Of a stretch of DNA of 64,000 nt, positions 60,902-64,000 are shown piece after piece. Made by a program: the position numbers and the translations under genes. This DNA comes from Fictibacillus phosphorivorans. Lineage in GTDB: Bacteria > Bacillota > Bacilli > Bacillales > Fictibacillaceae. Numbering within the stretch: the first letter of the stretch is position 1; every line of letters begins with the position of its first letter. The notes below the pieces were generated by a model. It was not told the origin of the DNA. It made no database searches and saw only the letters and a list, made by a program, of their open reading frames with translations. The stretch spans positions 2,864,055 through 2,928,054 of the forward strand of contig NZ_VDZU01000001.1 in assembly GCF_007673525.1 (NCBI RefSeq). The letters run 5' to 3'.

Positions 60902-62365
60902 ATGAGAAAACAAATTATGACTGCTTTATTGCTCGTTACTGTTCTGGCTGCGATGGAAGGTACAATTGTAAGTACTGCCATTCCGCGTATCACGAGCGAT
61001 CTTTCCGGCATTGAACTTGTAAGTTGGGTATATGCGGTTTATATGCTGGCCACAGCTGTATCGACACCCATCTACGGAAAGCTTGCTGATTTATTCGGCC
61101 GAAAAAAAGTTATTCTCGCAGGTATTATTCTCTTTTTGATTGGATCTGCTCTTTGTGGAATTGCCATGTCCATGGAACAACTCATCTTTTATCGGGCTAT
61201 TCAAGGTCTAGGTGCTGGTGCAGTTATGCCAATTACGATGACGATAATTGGAGATCTGTATGCTGAGGCAAAAGAGAGAGCAAAAGCACAAGGCTGGATT
61301 TCAGCAGTGTGGGGAGTTGCTGGTGTGTTAGGACCTCTAGCTGGTGGTTTTCTTGTTGACACGCTGTCCTGGCGATATATTTTTTTCTTAAATATTCCGT
61401 TCGGACTTCTTGCTTTCTTCATGCTCGCAGCGAACTACAAAGAAAATCTTACAAAAGGAAAACCATACATTGATTATTGGGGTGCTGTCACGTTTTCACT
61501 TGGTACGATCGCATTTCTTTATGCACTTTTAACAGGAAGCCAAACTCAAGATTGGAGCAATCCTATCATTATCGGATTATTCCTAACTGCAATCCTGCTT
61601 TATGTGCTATTTGCTTATATTGAAAAAAAATCACCTGAACCACTCATTCCTCTTAATCTTTTTACCAATAAAAGTGTGTTGATCGTAAACTCACTCACAT
61701 TGATTTCAGGTGCTGTCGTTATCTGTATCACGATTTATTTACCGATCTGGAGCCAAGGAGTTATGGGGAAAACGGCTACACAAGCTGGTTTTGTATTGAT
61801 GCCACTTCCAGTTATGTGGACACTAGGATCACTAGTTGCTGGGAACTTAGTAGGACGGTTAAAGGATAATTGGATTATTACTCTTGGAATTAGCGTAGTA
61901 AGTGCTGCTTCATTACTTTTCTATCTGTTAGATGCTCATTCTCCGACATACTTAATCTATGTCGCCTCAGGTGTTCTAGGTCTTGGAATGGGGCTCATTA
62001 CACCAATTTACATGCTAATCATTCAGGCTTCTGTACCATCAAATAAACGAGGGGTAGCTGTAGCTTCCAATACGTTTACGAACACATTCAGCCAAACACT
62101 CGGATCTGCTGTGTTCGGTACAATATTTAACTTAATCACGATTTCTAAGGCTGAAAAAGCTGGACAAGATCTTGATCTGAATGCTTCTTTTGAACATGGG
62201 AGTGAACTACCTACTAGCCAATTAGGTCAACTTCAAGAAATTATAGCTTCAGGGATACATGCTATTTATGGAGTGACTCTCCTATTAACCTTGATCGGTA
62301 TTGGTATCTCATTTCTCCTTTTAAAATATAAAAATAAAGAATTTATATCTTCAAATGTTCGCTAG
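60902..62365 (+). CDS. DHA2-family multidrug MFS transporter
   Basis: 487 residues from the ATG at 60902 (AGGAGG 7 bases upstream). Fourteen hydrophobic segments; TM1 motif MEGTIVSTAIPRITSDLSGI, loop YGKLADLFGRKKVI and TM5 GVAGVLGPLAGGFLVDTLSW. Proton/drug antiporter. The MarR-type regulator gene downstream suggests local control. Confidence 0.92.
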   Translation: MRKQIMTALLLVTVLAAMEGTIVSTAIPRITSDLSGIELVSWVYAVYMLATAVSTPIYGKLADLFGRKKVILAGIILFLIGSALCGIAMSMEQLIFYRAIQGLGAGAVMPITMTIIGDLYAEAKERAKAQGWISAVWGVAGVLGPLAGGFLVDTLSWRYIFFLNIPFGLLAFFMLAANYKENLTKGKPYIDYWGAVTFSLGTIAFLYALLTGSQTQDWSNPIIIGLFLTAILLYVLFAYIEKKSPEPLIPLNLFTNKSVLIVNSLTLISGAVVICITIYLPIWSQGVMGKTATQAGFVLMPLPVMWTLGSLVAGNLVGRLKDNWIITLGISVVSAASLLFYLLDAHSPTYLIYVASGVLGLGMGLITPIYMLIIQASVPSNKRGVAVASNTFTNTFSQTLGSAVFGTIFNLITISKAEKAGQDLDLNASFEHGSELPTSQLGQLQEIIASGIHAIYGVTLLLTLIGIGISFLLLKYKNKEFISSNVR

Positions 62366-62488
62366 TTATAGGCTTCCTAAAGGTAAAATCCATTTATTTC
62401 AAATTGAACAACGCATACAGCTATGTTACAGTAGGCACATAAGTTAACAATGTGAAGAATTAAAGATAGATCAAACATTTATTATGAG

Positions 62489-62519
62489 ACGGCACTTAAA
62501 TAAGAAGTGTCGTCTTTTC
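62489..62519 (+). terminator. Terminator between the MFS and MarR genes
   Basis: GACGGCACTT / AAGTGTCGTC hairpin with TTTTCATTT. Confidence 0.75.
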
Positions 62520-62547
62520 ATTTACTTTAATACTTAGGAGAATGATA

Positions 62548-62961
62548 ATGACTACTAATGACAACTATGAGATAGATGAACTGGTCAAATATGTGAAAAA
62601 CTTTAAAGACTCATTTCTTCATGACGAAAAACTAAATTATCTTCAAATCGAAACGATGATCTATCTGCTTGAAAACAATACGCAAACCATTACACAACTA
62701 GCTGAAAAAATAGATACTACCCCAGCTTCAACATCTATCATTATTGATCGGCTAGCTAAAAAAGAAATGGTGAATCGGCAATATACAGAATCAGATCGAA
62801 GAAAAGTATATGTATCATTAACCGAGACCGGATCCCAAGAAATTAACAGGTTGTTGATTAAGAAAAACGAAATCATTTCCACATCCCTGTCACCTTTAAC
62901 ATCAACAGAAAAACTAATCTTTGCAAAATTAAACGAGCTCTTTCAAAAAATAAACGACTAA
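62548..62961 (+). CDS. MarR family transcriptional regulator
   Basis: 137 residues from the ATG at 62548 (GGAG 7 bases upstream). Winged helix: TITQLAEKIDTTPASTSIII then DRLAKKEMVNRQYTESDRRK with the DxR wing. Probably controls the MFS exporter upstream or itself. Confidence 0.9.
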   Translation: MTTNDNYEIDELVKYVKNFKDSFLHDEKLNYLQIETMIYLLENNTQTITQLAEKIDTTPASTSIIIDRLAKKEMVNRQYTESDRRKVYVSLTETGSQEINRLLIKKNEIISTSLSPLTSTEKLIFAKLNELFQKIND

Positions 62962-62966
62962 AATTT

Positions 62967-63713
62967 CTAGACCAACATCATCAGTACCGAAAAACCTGTT
63001 AACCCTGTGATAAACGATACAAAACTGCTTTCCTGATCCTCTGGCAGTTCTTCTTTTAGAACGTTTAAAATAATGCCTCCTGCTAGAAGAGCAACTAGTA
63101 TAGATACGATTAGTTCATGAACTACCGTGATAGCCCCGATACCCCAACCAATTAAAATCGCGACTGTAAGCAGTACTCGTCCATACTTGTCATATTTTTG
63201 TTTGTGATCCTTCCTAAGGCCATGATCATTAGCGACAAAGTGAATGCTCAATGCCAAAAAGAAGAAGAACATTCCCCATTTCGTCTCGTACTCTTCTCTT
63301 ATGAGCAAGTATCCAATTACCGCATTATACAGAAAGAATGATGCTATATGTACCCAGAAGACACCTGAAGAAACTGCAACTTCTTCAGAGTTTGACTGTG
63401 CGCCTTGTTTCTTTTTAGAATTCTTGACTAATCGCTCTAGTCCATAAAAAAGTGCAAGACCAAGCAACGCTATTAAATAGATATGATCCTCCAAATAGTG
63501 ACCGATTCCATGATTAAGCGTTTTCCCAACCTTTTGTTGATAGTGATTCAAATCAGGGAGTAAATGTAGAAACACATAAGAAACAGCTACTCCTCCTGCA
63601 AAAGATAAAAACTTATTTCGCGGAGAATCTTTTATAAAACTCAAGTATTTTGAGCTTAAATGAACGAGAGCAAATCCCATTACAAAAATGAAACTAAGCA
63701 CAGTTTTTGTCAT
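62967..63713 (-). CDS. ZIP-like membrane protein
   Basis: 248 residues from the ATG at 63713 (GAGAGGAG upstream). About seven hydrophobic segments; LSFAGGVAVSYVFLHLLPDL, ALSIHFVANDHGL, TVVHELIVSILVALLAGGII and LNVLKEELPE resemble the histidine/glutamate-bearing helices of ZIP metal transporters, though the family match is loose. Five bases from the convergent marR stop. Confidence 0.65.
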   Translation of the reverse strand: MTKTVLSFIFVMGFALVHLSSKYLSFIKDSPRNKFLSFAGGVAVSYVFLHLLPDLNHYQQKVGKTLNHGIGHYLEDHIYLIALLGLALFYGLERLVKNSKKKQGAQSNSEEVAVSSGVFWVHIASFFLYNAVIGYLLIREEYETKWGMFFFFLALSIHFVANDHGLRKDHKQKYDKYGRVLLTVAILIGWGIGAITVVHELIVSILVALLAGGIILNVLKEELPEDQESSFVSFITGLTGFSVLMMLV

Positions 63714-63894
63714 TTTCAAACTCCTCTCTCTATTGATTAAGTACACCCAATTAGTATGTATCCATCTCCTTGTACAATAAACAACAACTTCTACTTTCAA
63801 GAAAAATAGTTATTTCTCTCAGTGTACGTGTCTATACTTGTCCACCACTTCCTTCATATACTATTAAATCGGATGAGTGAAGGATGTGATTTGT

Positions 63895-64000
63895 ATGAAA
63901 AATATAAAAGAGTTATTTGAGTTCGATGGAAAAATGGCTCTGTTCCTGGCAGTGATGTCTTACAAAGCCTATATCGTTCACGAACTTTGTACGATTGAAT
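63895..64000 (+). CDS. Start of a gene running off the window (possible lipase-family protein)
   Basis: ATG at 63895 with AAGGATGTG upstream; 35 codons are visible, MKNIKELFEFDGKMALFLAV then MSYKAYIVHE. The pattern (F-D-x-x-x-A-x-x-L-A-x-x-S-Y-x-A-Y) is like the start of Bacillus class 3 lipase-family proteins, but too little is present to be sure. Confidence 0.5.
   Translation, partial: MKNIKELFEFDGKMALFLAVMSYKAYIVHELCTIE

Overview
The window looks like chromosomal DNA of a low-GC, spore-forming Gram-positive of the family Bacillaceae (Fictibacillus-like is my guess from gene content, not a proven assignment). The reasons are strong purine-rich Shine-Dalgarno sites, frequent TTG/GTG starts, a tyrosine-free set of Bacillus-type families (SunI/YnzG, DUF3934, DUF2785, FusB-type EF-G-binding protein, LtaS), a T-box leader, a canonical Bacillus Zur box and Bacillus-type ECF promoters. 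No rRNA, tRNA, insertion sequence, prophage or CRISPR array was seen.

Layout. 0-9 kb: the 3' part of a cyanophycin synthetase gene, small basic and membrane proteins, a NERD protein, a MerR/CPBP divergent pair and a Gfo/Idh/MocA oxidoreductase. 9-13 kb: a two-component system with a neighbouring membrane-protein target candidate, then a DsbA/FrnE-type oxidoreductase whose reading frame is crossed by a single TGA exactly at the first active-site Cys position, followed by a hairpin with bacterial-SECIS geometry. 13-26 kb: Nudix, NAT-like, pheA, an ECF sigma/anti-sigma pair, ltaS, selO and small envelope proteins. 26-42 kb: an accessory-looking stretch rich in decayed genes (diguanylate cyclase, LLM oxidoreductase, MFS transporter, a small membrane gene, a DUF5694 gene) alternating with intact transporter/regulator pairs and a fusB-type gene behind an attenuator-like leader. 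42-50 kb: GNAT/Dph6-like pair, yoaS/yozG-like pair, DUF418 protein, and an ECF sigma/anti-sigma/two-permease operon. 50-64 kb: Qnr-like pentapeptide protein, VOC/HxlR pair, a Leu-type T-box in front of an amino-acid permease, a Zur-controlled opine-metallophore cluster (nicotianamine-synthase-like enzyme, opine dehydrogenase, EamA exporter), an MFS/MarR pair, and a ZIP-like membrane protein.

The most notable observations are (1) the candidate selenocysteine-containing DsbA-family gene at 11499-12200, with nonsense mutation as the serious alternative because the region holds other pseudogenes; (2) two intergenic arrays of a short word repeated at exactly 21-bp intervals (four copies at 2448-2519, six copies at 29468-29577); (3) a leader-peptide/terminator arrangement upstream of the FusB-family gene; and (4) the compact Zur-regulated opine metallophore operon. 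Several single-gene regulatory circuits can also be read from the sequence: a MerR promoter with a 19-bp spacer, two ECF autoregulatory promoters, an OmpR-type direct repeat, and palindromes between divergent regulator/target pairs.
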